Source: Bacillus sp. SA1-12
GTDB taxonomy: Bacteria > Bacillota > Bacilli > Bacillales > Bacillaceae
Assembly: GCF_000981385.1 (NCBI RefSeq)
Contig: NZ_LATZ01000129.1
Location: forward strand, 1 to 64,000
Direction of reading: 5' to 3'
Length of the DNA stretch: 64,000 bases
The position numbers and the translations under genes are program-made. The notes beneath the pieces were generated by a model. The model saw nothing but the letters and a program-made list of their open reading frames with translations. It searched no databases and was not told the DNA's origin. Positions 42,732-52,079 of this stretch are shown piece after piece. Numbering within the stretch: position 1 is the stretch's first letter; every line of letters starts with the position of its first letter.

Positions 42732-43071
42732 ATGATTATCTGTGATTCACCAGTTGCAATGAATCCGATCAAAACAAGAGAAGATGTAAGCGAACTATTA
42801 AAACAAATTCTCCTGGATCTCCTTATTGGGCATTAAAAACGTTTTTGCCATTAGCATTACATGAAGGCGTCCATTTTGGCAGACTGAAGAAGAACCACTT
42901 CCTGAACTTAACGATACTGTGACTCAAAAGGAACACATATGGTCATTTGCAGGGACAAGGATACGGAACAGTTATGAAAGTAGTTGGAACAATGCTCTAA
43001 ATGTAAGTATGACGCATGAAAAAATGATTGTCAGTATTCCGAATGCAGAAGTAATTACTATATCTATCTAA
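42732..43071 (+). pseudogene. Decayed DUF2264-family gene
   Basis: The start MNPIKTREDVSELLKQIL resembles the N-terminus of DUF2264 proteins. It then jumps, in another frame, to a piece that resembles their C-terminal third (SPYWALKTFLPLALHEG, TEEEPLPEL, HMVICRD), followed by NVSMTHEKMIVSIPN. Several stops and frame changes interrupt it. A large internal deletion is therefore likely. DUF2264 genes often accompany uronate-polysaccharide loci. Not expected to give a functional product. Confidence 0.6.
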
Positions 43072-43111
43072 TTAGAAAGAAAGCTGAGCCTATCATAAAG
43101 CATTAACATAA

Positions 43112-43219
43112 GCAAAAACAGTATTAAAAGATCCACAGACCACACTAGAGAAGGTAGCAGCTGCCAAAACATCCTTACAGTCAGCAGCTGAGGGATTAAC
43201 TGAAATAACAAGCGAATAA
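43112..43219 (+). pseudogene. FIVAR-like repeat fragment, C-terminal stump of a lost gene
   Basis: An open piece reading AKTVLKDPQTTLEKVAAAK followed by TSLQSAAEGL ends at a stop at 43217-43219. It has the helical spacing of FIVAR modules, which are common at the C-terminus of large secreted polysaccharide-degrading enzymes. A stop precedes it and there is no start codon. It suggests that a big secreted enzyme gene once ended here. Confidence 0.45.
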
Positions 43220-43397
43220 GTAGTTAGGTACGAATAAATATTTGTTAATCCCAGGAATATGCAGATGAAAAATCTGTTTATCTCCTGGGTATTTTTATGC
43301 CTATATTTCTATGAAACTAAATGTAAATAGGTAGCGGCACATTACCGATTAGGTGTACAATAAATACCATCTTATTCTTATACCTGAGGTGAATCTT

Positions 43398-44576
43398 GTG
43401 GACAGCAAGTCTTCAACTATCTATTTCTTTTTCATCATTTTGTATGCGGTTGCTTATATGGGGAATGCCGTATTTCAAACCTTTTTGCCTGTTTATCTAG
43501 ATAGTATTGATTTAAGTAAAACCGAAATTGCTGCTTTGCTCAGTTTTGGGCCGCTTATGGCGATATTGGCACAGCCGATATGGGGGAGTATTGGGGATCG
43601 TTCTAAAACAAAGAACAGTGTTTTACAGCTATTAATGTTTGGGAGTGCTCTCTCAGTATTGTTTTTTCCTTTATCCAATCATTTCGTTTATTTGCTGGTC
43701 ATCATGTGCTTAGTTACTTTTTTCCAAACGTCCGTTTACCCAATGGGTGATGCAATTACACTTGAATATTTATCGGAAACAAAATGGAATTTTGGGCCGA
43801 TTCGCTTAGCGGGAACCATTGGATTTGCGCTCATGTCAGTTGGTTTTGGCCTGTATGCCCGGAATCAAATTGATTCGATCTTTATCGTATATTGTTTGAT
43901 CATGCTGCTTGCCATGGTGATTAGCTTTAAATTGCCTAAAGTAAAAGGTCATCAGGCGAGCGGCAATAAAGTAAAGATCTGGGTTGTTTTTAAAAATCGT
44001 AAACTCGTCCTTCTTCTTCTCTTAAGTTTTATAGTTCAGGTTTCATTAGGTTATTATTATGCATTTTTCCCGATCTTTTATAAAGAATTGGGGGCAGATA
44101 CGTCATTGCTCGGATGGTCAATGTTAGTATCAGCCTCAAGTGAAATCCCATTTCTGCTTTTTGCCGATAAGATTATTAAGCGGTTTGGAGTACCTCTTAT
44201 TTTATTAAGCACTGCCTTTTTTGCAGGGGTGAGGTGGCTCTGTTTTTATTTTGTGGAAAGTCCTTATCTCGTATTGCCAATTCAATTGTTCCATGGGGCG
44301 ATCTTTATCGTATTAATGGTGACAATGGCGATGTTTATTAATGAAGAGGTTCCAAGAGAGCTAAAGGCTTCCGGTCAAACGATGTATGGCTTAATCAGCT
44401 TGGGAATCGCTAGGATAACGGGAAGTATTCTTGGCGGTATGACGGCTGAGTCAGTTGGGATGAGAGAAGTGTTTCTATATAGTTCTATCTTGATGTTTCT
44501 TACGTTGATTGTTTTTGCCTTCATTTTTATGAGAGACGTCAGCTTTGCAAAAAAGAGCTCTGCTAAGACTTCGTGA
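43398..44576 (+). CDS. MFS transporter
   Basis: A 392-residue membrane protein with 12 predicted helices in two halves. GTG 43398 is chosen because GAGGTG at 43386-43391 leaves six bases. The MFS loop motif is visible as PIWGSIGDRSKTKN after helix 2, and WNFGPIRLAGTIGFALMSVGFG fits the nucleoside/phenylpropionate-like MFS subgroup. Its C-terminus reaches the promoter region of the following LacI-type regulator, 47 bases before that start. The substrate is unknown; a sugar is likely from context, but the csc-like cluster has its own permease. Confidence 0.82.
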   Translation: MDSKSSTIYFFFIILYAVAYMGNAVFQTFLPVYLDSIDLSKTEIAALLSFGPLMAILAQPIWGSIGDRSKTKNSVLQLLMFGSALSVLFFPLSNHFVYLLVIMCLVTFFQTSVYPMGDAITLEYLSETKWNFGPIRLAGTIGFALMSVGFGLYARNQIDSIFIVYCLIMLLAMVISFKLPKVKGHQASGNKVKIWVVFKNRKLVLLLLLSFIVQVSLGYYYAFFPIFYKELGADTSLLGWSMLVSASSEIPFLLFADKIIKRFGVPLILLSTAFFAGVRWLCFYFVESPYLVLPIQLFHGAIFIVLMVTMAMFINEEVPRELKASGQTMYGLISLGIARITGSILGGMTAESVGMREVFLYSSILMFLTLIVFAFIFMRDVSFAKKSSAKTS

Positions 44577-44623
44577 TTATTTTGTTATAATAGTGTTTGT
44601 ATTGAATGCAGGAGGAACTAGAA

Positions 44624-45607
44624 ATGAAGCCTAAAATCGAAGACGTAGCAAAATTAGCTGGTGTTTCGCCAACAACAGTGTCGCGCGTTTTAAATAATCG
44701 CGGTTATATAAGCAATGAAACAAGAGAAAAAGTTCAACAAGCAATGAATGAACTTAACTATTTTCCTAACGATGTGGCACGATCATTATTTAATAAAAGG
44801 TCGAACTTAATTGGAGTCATCCTACCTACAACCTCCAATCCTTTTTTTGGAGAACTAACGTTTCATATTGAGAAGATTTGCGCAGAGCAGGGTTTTAAAG
44901 TATTGCTTTGCAATAGTTTAAATCAGATCGATAAAGAAGAAAAGTACTTAGAGATGCTGCTGCGAAATCAAGTTGATGGCATTATCGTTGGGACACATAA
45001 CCGGGGCATTTTGGATTATCACAAACAAAATTTAGCAGTTGTCGCTATTGATCGTTATCTTTCTGAAAACATTCCTGTTGTATGCTCGGATAATTATGAG
45101 GGAGGCAAAATGGCAACGGAATTATTGATTTCAGAAGGTTGTAAGAACATTGTTCTCATTGATGGGGTTGGGGAATTAGAAACACCGGCCAGATTAAGAA
45201 GGAAAGCATATATAGATCTTTTGCAAAGTCATAGTATGGAACCTGTCATTTATGAAATCCCAGAAGTATTTGACCGTAAGAGTCAGGAAGATGTCATACA
45301 TACTTTGTTTCAGGAATGTCCGGAAGTTGATGGTGTTTTTGCAACAAACGACTTGTTTGCAGCATCTTTTATCAATGCAGCTAAAAGGCTTGGAAAGGAT
45401 GTGCCGAATCAAATAAAGGTTGTTGGGTATGATGGAACAGAAACAGTACAAACCTTATTACCTGAGTTAACAACCATTCAGCAGCCAATCGGCCTAATTG
45501 CCCAAGCTGCAATTGATATTTTACTAAAGGGAATAGAAGGGGAATTCACAAAGCTTCCGGTTGAAACCCTCCTTCCTATAAGCGTAATAAAAGGATCGAC
45601 AGCTTAA
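44624..45607 (+). CDS. LacI-family regulator of the sucrose cluster
   Basis: A 327-residue repressor with an N-terminal helix-turn-helix (KIEDVAKLAGVSPTTVSRVLNNRGYIS) and a PBP-like sensor domain (LIGVILPTTSNPFFGELTFHIE, DGVFATNDLFAASFI, VVGYDGTETVQ). ATG 44624 follows AGGAGG by 8 bases. TATAAT at 44586-44591 with upstream TG is a probable extended -10 box inside the end of the preceding gene's trailer. It is a ScrR/CscR-like protein by neighbourhood and similarity and probably binds the palindrome at 45829-45844. Inducer probably fructose or sucrose (inference). Confidence 0.88.
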   Translation: MKPKIEDVAKLAGVSPTTVSRVLNNRGYISNETREKVQQAMNELNYFPNDVARSLFNKRSNLIGVILPTTSNPFFGELTFHIEKICAEQGFKVLLCNSLNQIDKEEKYLEMLLRNQVDGIIVGTHNRGILDYHKQNLAVVAIDRYLSENIPVVCSDNYEGGKMATELLISEGCKNIVLIDGVGELETPARLRRKAYIDLLQSHSMEPVIYEIPEVFDRKSQEDVIHTLFQECPEVDGVFATNDLFAASFINAAKRLGKDVPNQIKVVGYDGTETVQTLLPELTTIQQPIGLIAQAAIDILLKGIEGEFTKLPVETLLPISVIKGSTA

Positions 45608-45635
45608 AAACATTGCTCTTTGGCAATGTTTTTTG
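45606..45635 (+). terminator. Terminator after the sucrose-cluster LacI gene
   Basis: AAAACATTGC pairs with GCAATGTTTT around five to six bases and ends in a T run. It isolates the regulator from the permease promoter. Confidence 0.75.
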
Positions 45636-45828
45636 TTTTAGGCTCTTTTCTAAAGTATTCTTGCTTTTAAGATAAAAAGAATGTTGAAATAAAGGCAATC
45701 GCTGATTTGCTGCTTGCCTTAAATCTTTCCTCTAACCTCTTATTTACTTCAGGCGGGACAATTGGCGATGAGATCATAACCTTGTTCTAAATAGTTAATA
45801 GTTTTAAAGAAAGACTATTTTTATTTTG

Positions 45829-45886
45829 TGTCAACCCGTTGACATATGAAAGCGGTTGACATACAATGTTTTTGAAAGTGCTTTCG
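45829..45886 (+). promoter_or_regulatory. Promoter with LacI operator and cre-like box before the sucrose permease
   Basis: TTGACA (45839-45844), 17 bases, TACAAT (45862-45867) make a good sigma-A promoter. The palindrome TGTCAACCCGTTGACA (45829-45844) covers the -35 box. A second GTTGACATA (45855) lies between the boxes in direct repeat with the first (45838), offset 17 bases. TGAAAGTGCTTTCG (45873-45886), cre-like at 12 of 14, covers the start region. Induction by sugar and repression by glucose are both readable here. Confidence 0.8.
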
Positions 45887-45915
45887 TTATCATTTAGTAT
45901 GAAGGAGAAGGTATA

Positions 45916-47157
45916 ATGAATAAATCAAAAAGTCTTTATTGGAAATTAAGCGCCTATTTTTTCTTTTTCTTTTTCACTTGGTCTGCCAGTTATTCGCTTT
46001 TTTCGATTTGGCTGGATCAAGAGATTCATTTAAGCGGAGCAGATACAGGGATTATCTTTTCTGTAAACGCTATATTTGCTTTATGTATGCAGCCCTTATA
46101 TGGATATATTTCTGACAAAATAGGTTTAAAGAAAAATATTTTATTTTTTATCAGTCTTTTGCTAGTATTTGTCGGACCATTTTATATTTATGTTTATGGT
46201 CCTTTATTGCAATATAATGTGTTTGCGGGGGCAATTGTCGGAGGACTTTATCTTGGAACTGGCTTTTTAGCTGGGATTGGTGCGATCGAGTCCTATATAG
46301 AAAAAATCGGCCGTAAGTATGGTTTTGAATATGGAAAATCAAGAATGTGGGGTTCATTGGGCTGGGCGGCAGCTACGTTTTTCGCAGGTCAATTATTTAA
46401 TATCAATCCAACGATCAACTTTTGGCTTGCATCTATTTCAGCAGTTATTTTAGTTGCCATTATCTTATCCGTTAAGATTGAAATGACAAATGATGAGCTG
46501 GAGAGAGCCGATTCCGTTACATTAAAAGATGTTGGTCAGCTCTTTCTATTAAAGGACTTCTGGTTCTTGATGGTATATGTGGTAGGAGTAACCTGTATTT
46601 ACAGTGTTTATGATCAACAATTTCCGATCTACTATTCTTCGCTATTCCCGAATGAAGCTATCGGAAATCAAGTATTTGGCTACTTAAACTCATTTCAAGT
46701 CTTTTTAGAGGCGGGGATGATGTTTCTTGCACCTTTTGTGGTTAATAAGCTTGGGGCAAAGAACAGCTTAATTTTGGCAGGTTTTCTAATGGCCTTCCGA
46801 ATTATTGGCTCAGGTCTTGTTGGCGGACCGATCGGTATTTCATCAATGAAATTAATACACGCCTTAGAATTGCCGATTATGCTCATCGCGATTTTTAAAT
46901 ATTTAGCTGCTAACTTTGATACACGCTTGTCATCTGTTTTATATCTAGTCGGTTTTCAATTTGCCTCACAGGTAGGTGCGTCGATACTTTCGCCAATTGC
47001 TGGAAAAATGTACGATATGGTAGGATTTCGCCAATCTTATATTTTAATGGGACTTGTTGTATTATGCTTTACCATTCTCTCAATCTTTACTCTATTAAAT
47101 TCAAATAAGAATAAAAAGTCGAAGAATAAAATCGACTTGTTACAAAAAGTTGTCTAG
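45916..47157 (+). CDS. Sucrose/oligosaccharide:H+ symporter (CscB/LacY type)
   Basis: A 413-residue permease of the oligosaccharide:H+ symporter branch of the MFS, with 12 helices. It shows the LacY-like features WKLSAYFFFFFFTWSASYSLFSIWL at the start, GIIFSVNAIFALCMQPLYGYISDKIGLKKN and YGKSRMWGSLGWA. Unlike PTS uptake it delivers unphosphorylated sugar, so the next gene is likely to act as sucrose hydrolase. AAGGAGAAGG precedes the ATG. It is the first gene of a three-gene operon with the GH32 and fructokinase genes. Confidence 0.88.
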   Translation: MNKSKSLYWKLSAYFFFFFFTWSASYSLFSIWLDQEIHLSGADTGIIFSVNAIFALCMQPLYGYISDKIGLKKNILFFISLLLVFVGPFYIYVYGPLLQYNVFAGAIVGGLYLGTGFLAGIGAIESYIEKIGRKYGFEYGKSRMWGSLGWAAATFFAGQLFNINPTINFWLASISAVILVAIILSVKIEMTNDELERADSVTLKDVGQLFLLKDFWFLMVYVVGVTCIYSVYDQQFPIYYSSLFPNEAIGNQVFGYLNSFQVFLEAGMMFLAPFVVNKLGAKNSLILAGFLMAFRIIGSGLVGGPIGISSMKLIHALELPIMLIAIFKYLAANFDTRLSSVLYLVGFQFASQVGASILSPIAGKMYDMVGFRQSYILMGLVVLCFTILSIFTLLNSNKNKKSKNKIDLLQKVV

Positions 47158-47167
47158 GAGGAAAAAT

Positions 47168-48637
47168 ATGTTAAAACAATCTGAAATTCACCAAGCAGGA
47201 GAAGCACTAAAGAAGGCAAAAGAAAAAATGAATGAGCGATATCGATTAGGTTATCATATTATGGCTCCAGCAAATTGGATTAATGATCCGAACGGTTTAA
47301 TCCAATATAAAGGGGAGTACCATGTCTTTTATCAGCATCATCCTTATGATGAACATTGGGGACCGATGCACTGGGGACATGTGAAAAGCAAAGACTTGGT
47401 TCATTGGGAACATCTGCCGATTGCACTTGCCCCAACTGAAGCATATGAGAAAGATGGCTGCTTTTCCGGCAGTGCCGTAGATGATAATGGAACTCTTACG
47501 TTAATTTATACGGGAAATTTATTTGTTGATCGTGAAAAAGATATTCTTGACCAATCACAATGCATTGCAACTAGTACAGATGGGATTCATTTTACCAAGG
47601 AAGCTGCCAATCCGGTTATTGCCAAGCATCCAGAAGAAGGATCAGGGCATTTCCGTGATCCAAAAGTGTGGAAGCACGAGGACCACTGGTATATGGTTTT
47701 AGGCACGCGAAAAGAAGATACTGGAAAGGTTGTTCTGTATAAATCAAAGGATTTGCGTCAATGGGAGTACCTTGGCGTTTTGGCTGAAAGTAATGGAAAT
47801 GAAGGCTACATGTGGGAGTGTCCTGACTTTTTTGAAATAAACGGAAAATATGTCCTATTATTTTCACCTCAGGGAATAAAAGCAGATGGTGAAAACTATC
47901 AAAATCTTTTCCAAACGGGTTATCTTATAGGAGATTTCAGCTATGAAACACTCGAATTTTCGTATGGTGAGTTTAAGGAATTGGATCATGGACATGATTT
48001 TTATGCCGTGCAAACCTTCCTTGATGATAAAGGTCGCCGCATCGCAATAGGATGGATGGATATGTGGGAATCAGACATGCCAACTAAGGAAGATGGATGG
48101 TGCGGTGCTTTAACATTGCCAAGGGAGCTCACATTAGCGGAAAATAACAAATTATTGATGAAACCTGTTGAAGAATTAACATTATTACGTGAAGCTGAAC
48201 ATCATATCTGTGAAAACAAATCTATTTCTGGAAGTTATCTAGTAGAAACAAACGCGGACCTGCTTGAATTAAAAGTAGAATTTGACTTAGCGGCTGCAAC
48301 TGCTGAAGCTGTTGGTCTAAAAATTCGTGGTCTAAATGATGAAGAGACGCTTTTAATGTATCAAATCGACAATCAAAAGTTAACACTTGATTGCTCTAAG
48401 CATGGTAAAGACAAAGATGGTATTAGACGGAAAAAGATCGAATCAAGCAAGCGGCTTTCTCTAAGGGTGTTTATTGATCGATCCTCTATTGAGGTATTTG
48501 CCAATGATGGGCAAACAACAATGACAAGCCGCATTTATCCAAAGGAAGAAAGATTGGGCATTGAATTATTTGCTGTAAATGGTACTGGACAGGTAAGTGA
48601 ATGTACTTATTGGAATTTGAAGGATGTATGGAAGTAA
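47168..48637 (+). CDS. GH32 sucrose hydrolase / invertase
   Basis: A 489-residue intracellular GH32 enzyme splitting sucrose into glucose and fructose. The five-bladed propeller motifs are present: nucleophile Asp40 in WINDPNG, Asp164 in FRDPK (transition-state stabiliser), acid/base Glu217 in WECPDFF. A C-terminal beta-sandwich includes SLRVFIDRSSIEVFANDG. ATG 47168 follows AGGAGG, which overlaps the permease stop codon, so the genes are coupled. Sequence does not separate sucrose-6-phosphate hydrolase from sucrose hydrolase; the non-PTS permease favours the latter. Confidence 0.92.
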   Translation: MLKQSEIHQAGEALKKAKEKMNERYRLGYHIMAPANWINDPNGLIQYKGEYHVFYQHHPYDEHWGPMHWGHVKSKDLVHWEHLPIALAPTEAYEKDGCFSGSAVDDNGTLTLIYTGNLFVDREKDILDQSQCIATSTDGIHFTKEAANPVIAKHPEEGSGHFRDPKVWKHEDHWYMVLGTRKEDTGKVVLYKSKDLRQWEYLGVLAESNGNEGYMWECPDFFEINGKYVLLFSPQGIKADGENYQNLFQTGYLIGDFSYETLEFSYGEFKELDHGHDFYAVQTFLDDKGRRIAIGWMDMWESDMPTKEDGWCGALTLPRELTLAENNKLLMKPVEELTLLREAEHHICENKSISGSYLVETNADLLELKVEFDLAAATAEAVGLKIRGLNDEETLLMYQIDNQKLTLDCSKHGKDKDGIRRKKIESSKRLSLRVFIDRSSIEVFANDGQTTMTSRIYPKEERLGIELFAVNGTGQVSECTYWNLKDVWK

Positions 48638-48644
48638 ATAAGAT

Positions 48645-48675
48645 CAAAGGGCAAGTGTTTCTCACTTGTTCTTTG
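48645..48675 (+). other. Intercistronic hairpin before the fructokinase gene
   Basis: CAAAGGGCAAGTG pairs with CACTTGTTCTTTG around five bases. No T run follows, and GGAGGG of the next gene begins five bases later. Probably an mRNA stability or translation element. Confidence 0.5.
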
Positions 48676-48691
48676 CTTTGGAGGGAAAGCA

Positions 48692-49696
48692 TTGAAAAGG
48701 GTTTTTTGTATTGGTGAAACACTAATTGATTTTATTCCTGGACAGAAGGATAAATCACTAAAAGAAGTAACGAATTTTGAGCGTGTGGCTGGTGGGGCTC
48801 CTATGAATGTTGCCATTGCCGTTGCAAAATACGGGGGACGTTCTGTCATGTTAACCAAAATTGCCAATGACTATTTTGGCGATCATATCATCGATGTTCT
48901 TAAAGAAAATGAAGTTGACACAACCTATTGTTTACGAAGCGATGAAGGTGAGACAGGGTTGGCGTTTGTATCTGTTGATCAAATTGGGGAAAGAAGCTTT
49001 AGTTTTTATCGTAAAAATGCGGCAGATTTATTGCTTTCACCAGAAGAGGTACATTCAGAATGGTTTCAGAAAGGGGACCTTCTTCACTTTTGTTCAGTAG
49101 ATTTAATTGAAAGTCCCATGAAGCAAACGCATATTAAAGTGATAGAAAATGTACGGAAAAAAGGCGGAATCATAAGTTTTGATCCAAATGTACGACTGCC
49201 TTTATGGTCTGATGCGGAAAGCTGCCGTCAAACAATAAATGATTTCTTGCCACTTGCTGATATCGTAAAAGTATCTGATGAAGAATTAACCTTTATAACT
49301 GGAATTAAAGCAGAGAATAAAGCAATCGAATCTCTTTTTGTTGGGAATGTAAAAGTTGTTGTGTATACAAGAGGAAGTCAGGGTGCCGTTATTTATTTAA
49401 AGAACGGAAGAAGATATGAAGACAAGGGCTTTAAGATAACGGTTGCTGACACAACAGGTGCGGGTGATGCCTTTATCGGCGGCTTTTTGTCTGAATTATT
49501 AGCTATAGACATATCACTTGAAAATTTATGTCAAAAGATTAGTGAAAACCATGAGAGGATCCTCACTTTTGCAAACGCAAGCGGAGCACTAACTGCCTCA
49601 GTTAAGGGAGCGATTCATGCTGCTCCGGCAAAACGTCATATCGAAAATTTTATTTCTGCACGGAGAGGAACAACTGAAAGTAACACATCTTTTTGA
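48692..49696 (+). CDS. Fructokinase, PfkB/ribokinase family
   Basis: A 334-residue kinase that would phosphorylate the fructose released by the GH32 enzyme. The family signatures are GGAPMNVAIAVAKYGGRSVMLTKIAND near residue 35 and the catalytic DTTGAGDAFIGGFLSEL near 255, with Asp as the general base. TTG 48692 is the start, six bases after GGAGGG. It is the third gene of the sucrose operon. Its product fructose 6-phosphate enters glycolysis. Confidence 0.92.
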   Translation: MKRVFCIGETLIDFIPGQKDKSLKEVTNFERVAGGAPMNVAIAVAKYGGRSVMLTKIANDYFGDHIIDVLKENEVDTTYCLRSDEGETGLAFVSVDQIGERSFSFYRKNAADLLLSPEEVHSEWFQKGDLLHFCSVDLIESPMKQTHIKVIENVRKKGGIISFDPNVRLPLWSDAESCRQTINDFLPLADIVKVSDEELTFITGIKAENKAIESLFVGNVKVVVYTRGSQGAVIYLKNGRRYEDKGFKITVADTTGAGDAFIGGFLSELLAIDISLENLCQKISENHERILTFANASGALTASVKGAIHAAPAKRHIENFISARRGTTESNTSF

Positions 49697-49885
49697 CAGG
49701 CAGTTTATTTTGAACTACTTAAACTTTAAAAAGCTTTTATTTCCATTTTGAGAATTGGAGATTTTTTGGTTTAGTTCGTACCATTAATTAGGATGGTCAC
49801 AGCTGCTGACAATCAATTCCGTTTTTCTTTGGTTTTGTTCGTAAAATTTGAAGGCTTCTTGAAAAAGAAAGCAAAGGAAAAAAGT

Positions 49886-49913
49886 AAGGAGAGCCTTGAA
49901 GACTCTCCTTTTG
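49886..49913. terminator. Bidirectional terminator between fructokinase and guaC
   Basis: AAGGAGAG pairs with CTCTCCTT around eight bases, with T runs on both strands. It serves the convergent genes on either side. Confidence 0.75.
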
Positions 49914-49926
49914 TTAAAGTAAATTT

Positions 49927-50919
49927 TTAATAAACTTTATCTCCATTAAAGATTGAATTCTTCACCACAACATAATCGACATGGCGGATGGCATCAAGAT
50001 TTTTTCCTCCTGCATAGGAAATAGAGGATTGAAGATCTTGTTCCATCTCGATTAATGTATCCTTTAAAGATCCCTTATGCTCTACATGCATTTTCTTTCC
50101 TTCGACATTTTTTCGTTCGCCTTTTTGAAATTCAGATGCTGAACCAAAGTATTCTTTATAAAGCTTTCCATCAATCTCAAAGGTTTGTCCTGGAGATTCC
50201 TCATGTCCGGCAAATAATGAACCGATCATGACCATCGATGCACCAAATCGAATTGATTTTGCGATATCACCATGTGTACGGATTCCGCCGTCAGCAATAA
50301 TTGGTTTCGTTGCTGCCTTTGCACACCAGCGAAGTGCAGCTAATTGCCAACCGCCTGTACCAAATCCTGTTTTGATTTTCGTGATACAAACCTTACCTGG
50401 TCCGATCCCTACCTTTGTTGCATCTGCCCCGGCATTTTCTAATTCTCTAACTGCCTCTGGAGTTCCGACATTTCCGGCAATCACAAAGCTGCTTGGCAGA
50501 TGTTTTTTTAGATGTTGAATCATCTCAATCACTGCATTTGAATGACCATGGGCAATGTCAATTGTAACGAATTCTGGAATAAGCTGTTGTTCAGCTAATT
50601 GTTCCACAAATCGATACTCTTCTTCTTTAACACCAACACTAATCGAAGCAATTAAGCCACGTGATTTCATTTCTCTAATAAAGGAAAAACGTTTTTCTGG
50701 CTCAAAACGATGCATAATATAGAAATAACCGTTTTCTGCCAAATAAACCGCAATATTATCATCAATAATGGTCTGCATATTTGCAGGAACAACTGGAAGC
50801 TTAAACGTATGTCCTCCAAATGTTACTGATGTATCACACTCTGATCGGCTATTAACCACACATTTTGCCGGAATTAATTGAATATCTTCATAATCAAATA
50901 CATTTTCCAATTTATACAC
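49927..50919 (-). CDS. guaC: GMP reductase
   Basis: A 330-residue enzyme of the IMPDH/GMPR fold that reduces GMP to IMP and ammonia with NADPH. The catalytic Cys178 is in GPGKVCITK, followed by GTGGWQLAA, PIIADGGIRTHGDIAKSIRFGA and GSLFAGHEES. There is no CBS domain insertion, which marks GMP reductase rather than IMPDH. The length fits the Firmicute GuaC type. It is a single gene with its own promoter upstream on the minus strand. Confidence 0.95.
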   Translation of the reverse strand: MYKLENVFDYEDIQLIPAKCVVNSRSECDTSVTFGGHTFKLPVVPANMQTIIDDNIAVYLAENGYFYIMHRFEPEKRFSFIREMKSRGLIASISVGVKEEEYRFVEQLAEQQLIPEFVTIDIAHGHSNAVIEMIQHLKKHLPSSFVIAGNVGTPEAVRELENAGADATKVGIGPGKVCITKIKTGFGTGGWQLAALRWCAKAATKPIIADGGIRTHGDIAKSIRFGASMVMIGSLFAGHEESPGQTFEIDGKLYKEYFGSASEFQKGERKNVEGKKMHVEHKGSLKDTLIEMEQDLQSSISYAGGKNLDAIRHVDYVVVKNSIFNGDKVY

Positions 50920-50973
50920 CCCTAAATACGAATAATGAAATTGCTTACAAGTTTTATTGTTCGTCCATCGGAT

Positions 50974-51002
50974 AATTTACATCATTTTAGTGAGTTTGTC
51001 AA
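50974..51002 (-). promoter_or_regulatory. Sigma-A promoter of guaC
   Basis: Read on the minus strand: TTGACA (51002-50997), 17 bases, TAAATT (50979-50974), about 55 bases before the start codon. Confidence 0.65.
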
Positions 51003-51113
51003 AGATTTTATATTAGATAAAAAGAACAGGTAAAAAAATTATGTAATTTTGTCTTTAATATGGTCTATTCCTTACCCAATTATTAGATTTAGCAATAATA
51101 AGCAATTTGAAGA

Positions 51114-51932
51114 TTATTCAGTTTCTTGTTTGTGCTGTTTATAAACCCTTGGCGACATACCGAACCGTTTTCGAAACTGTATAGCAAAATGATTATAATT
51201 TTCAAAACCAACCTCTGCTGCCGCTTCGGATGCATTTCGGTCTGTGTGCTCTAGCAGAAGTGCTGCTTGATTTAGTCTCATTTGAATAAATGTTTCCATA
51301 ATCGATTTTCCGGTGTTTTCCTTAAATAAATGGGAAAGTCGTGATGGAGATAGCCCAACTTCTTTGGCAAGATCATCAATAGTAAATGTTTGGTTCATTC
51401 GCTTTGATAGTATATGAAGGATTTCCTCAACCCGCGGATCTAGGGAATGATTTTGCCTTTGAGCTATAAGTAAAAGTATTTCCTTTAATGAATTTTGACA
51501 TAGTTCATACCAATATTTATTTCTTTCCCGGTAATCTTGAATAAGTCGTTCAAAGGCATCTTTTATACGAGTTCGAGCATACTCATTTTCAAAGGTTAGA
51601 TTGATAAGTTTATGATCTGAGAGGTATTTTGCTTCAATAAGTTCAGGTGAAAAATGAGCCCATAGAAAATGCCATTCCTTTCCCTTGCTAGTCCCATATT
51701 GATGAGAAACCCCTGGTTTTAATAATGTAATATCGCCTTTTCTGCATGTTATCCGTTCGTTCTCCGCAGTAAAGTATCCCTCTCCATCGAGCGTAAATGT
51801 AATGAGCCAATCACCCATACCATTTGGACGAACCGCTTGATAGGAATCTTTTACAAGAAAATGTCCAGCTATTAATACCCCTGGCTCTGGATAAATGACG
51901 TAATCTGTTGGGAAATCATGCTTCGGCATCAT
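51114..51932 (-). CDS. AraC-family regulator divergent from the PhyH-type gene
   Basis: A 272-residue regulator with an N-terminal AraC-binding cupin (about 20-150, LITFTLDGEGYFTAENERITCRKGD, LLKPGVSHQYG) and a C-terminal double helix-turn-helix (about 170-268, IDDLAKEVGLSPSRLSHLFKENTGKS and ASEAAAEVGFENYNHFAIQFRKRFG). AGGAGGG precedes two adjacent ATGs (51932, 51929). Divergent pairing with the dioxygenase at 52080 implies control of it. The ligand is probably a sugar or related compound, as for its relatives in rhamnose or polyol loci (inference). Confidence 0.88.
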   Translation of the reverse strand: MMPKHDFPTDYVIYPEPGVLIAGHFLVKDSYQAVRPNGMGDWLITFTLDGEGYFTAENERITCRKGDITLLKPGVSHQYGTSKGKEWHFLWAHFSPELIEAKYLSDHKLINLTFENEYARTRIKDAFERLIQDYRERNKYWYELCQNSLKEILLLIAQRQNHSLDPRVEEILHILSKRMNQTFTIDDLAKEVGLSPSRLSHLFKENTGKSIMETFIQMRLNQAALLLEHTDRNASEAAAEVGFENYNHFAIQFRKRFGMSPRVYKQHKQETE

Positions 51933-52079
51933 AAGCCCTCCTAAAGAAAGATTGATTGTTTACCATTCATTATAGCAGGATTGTTATAGTTTTTAGCTAT
52001 ATTGTTACTTCAACAATGACCCGTAAATTTATACACTATTTGTAACAACCCGATAAAGGGGAAAGGGAGATGAGATCTG

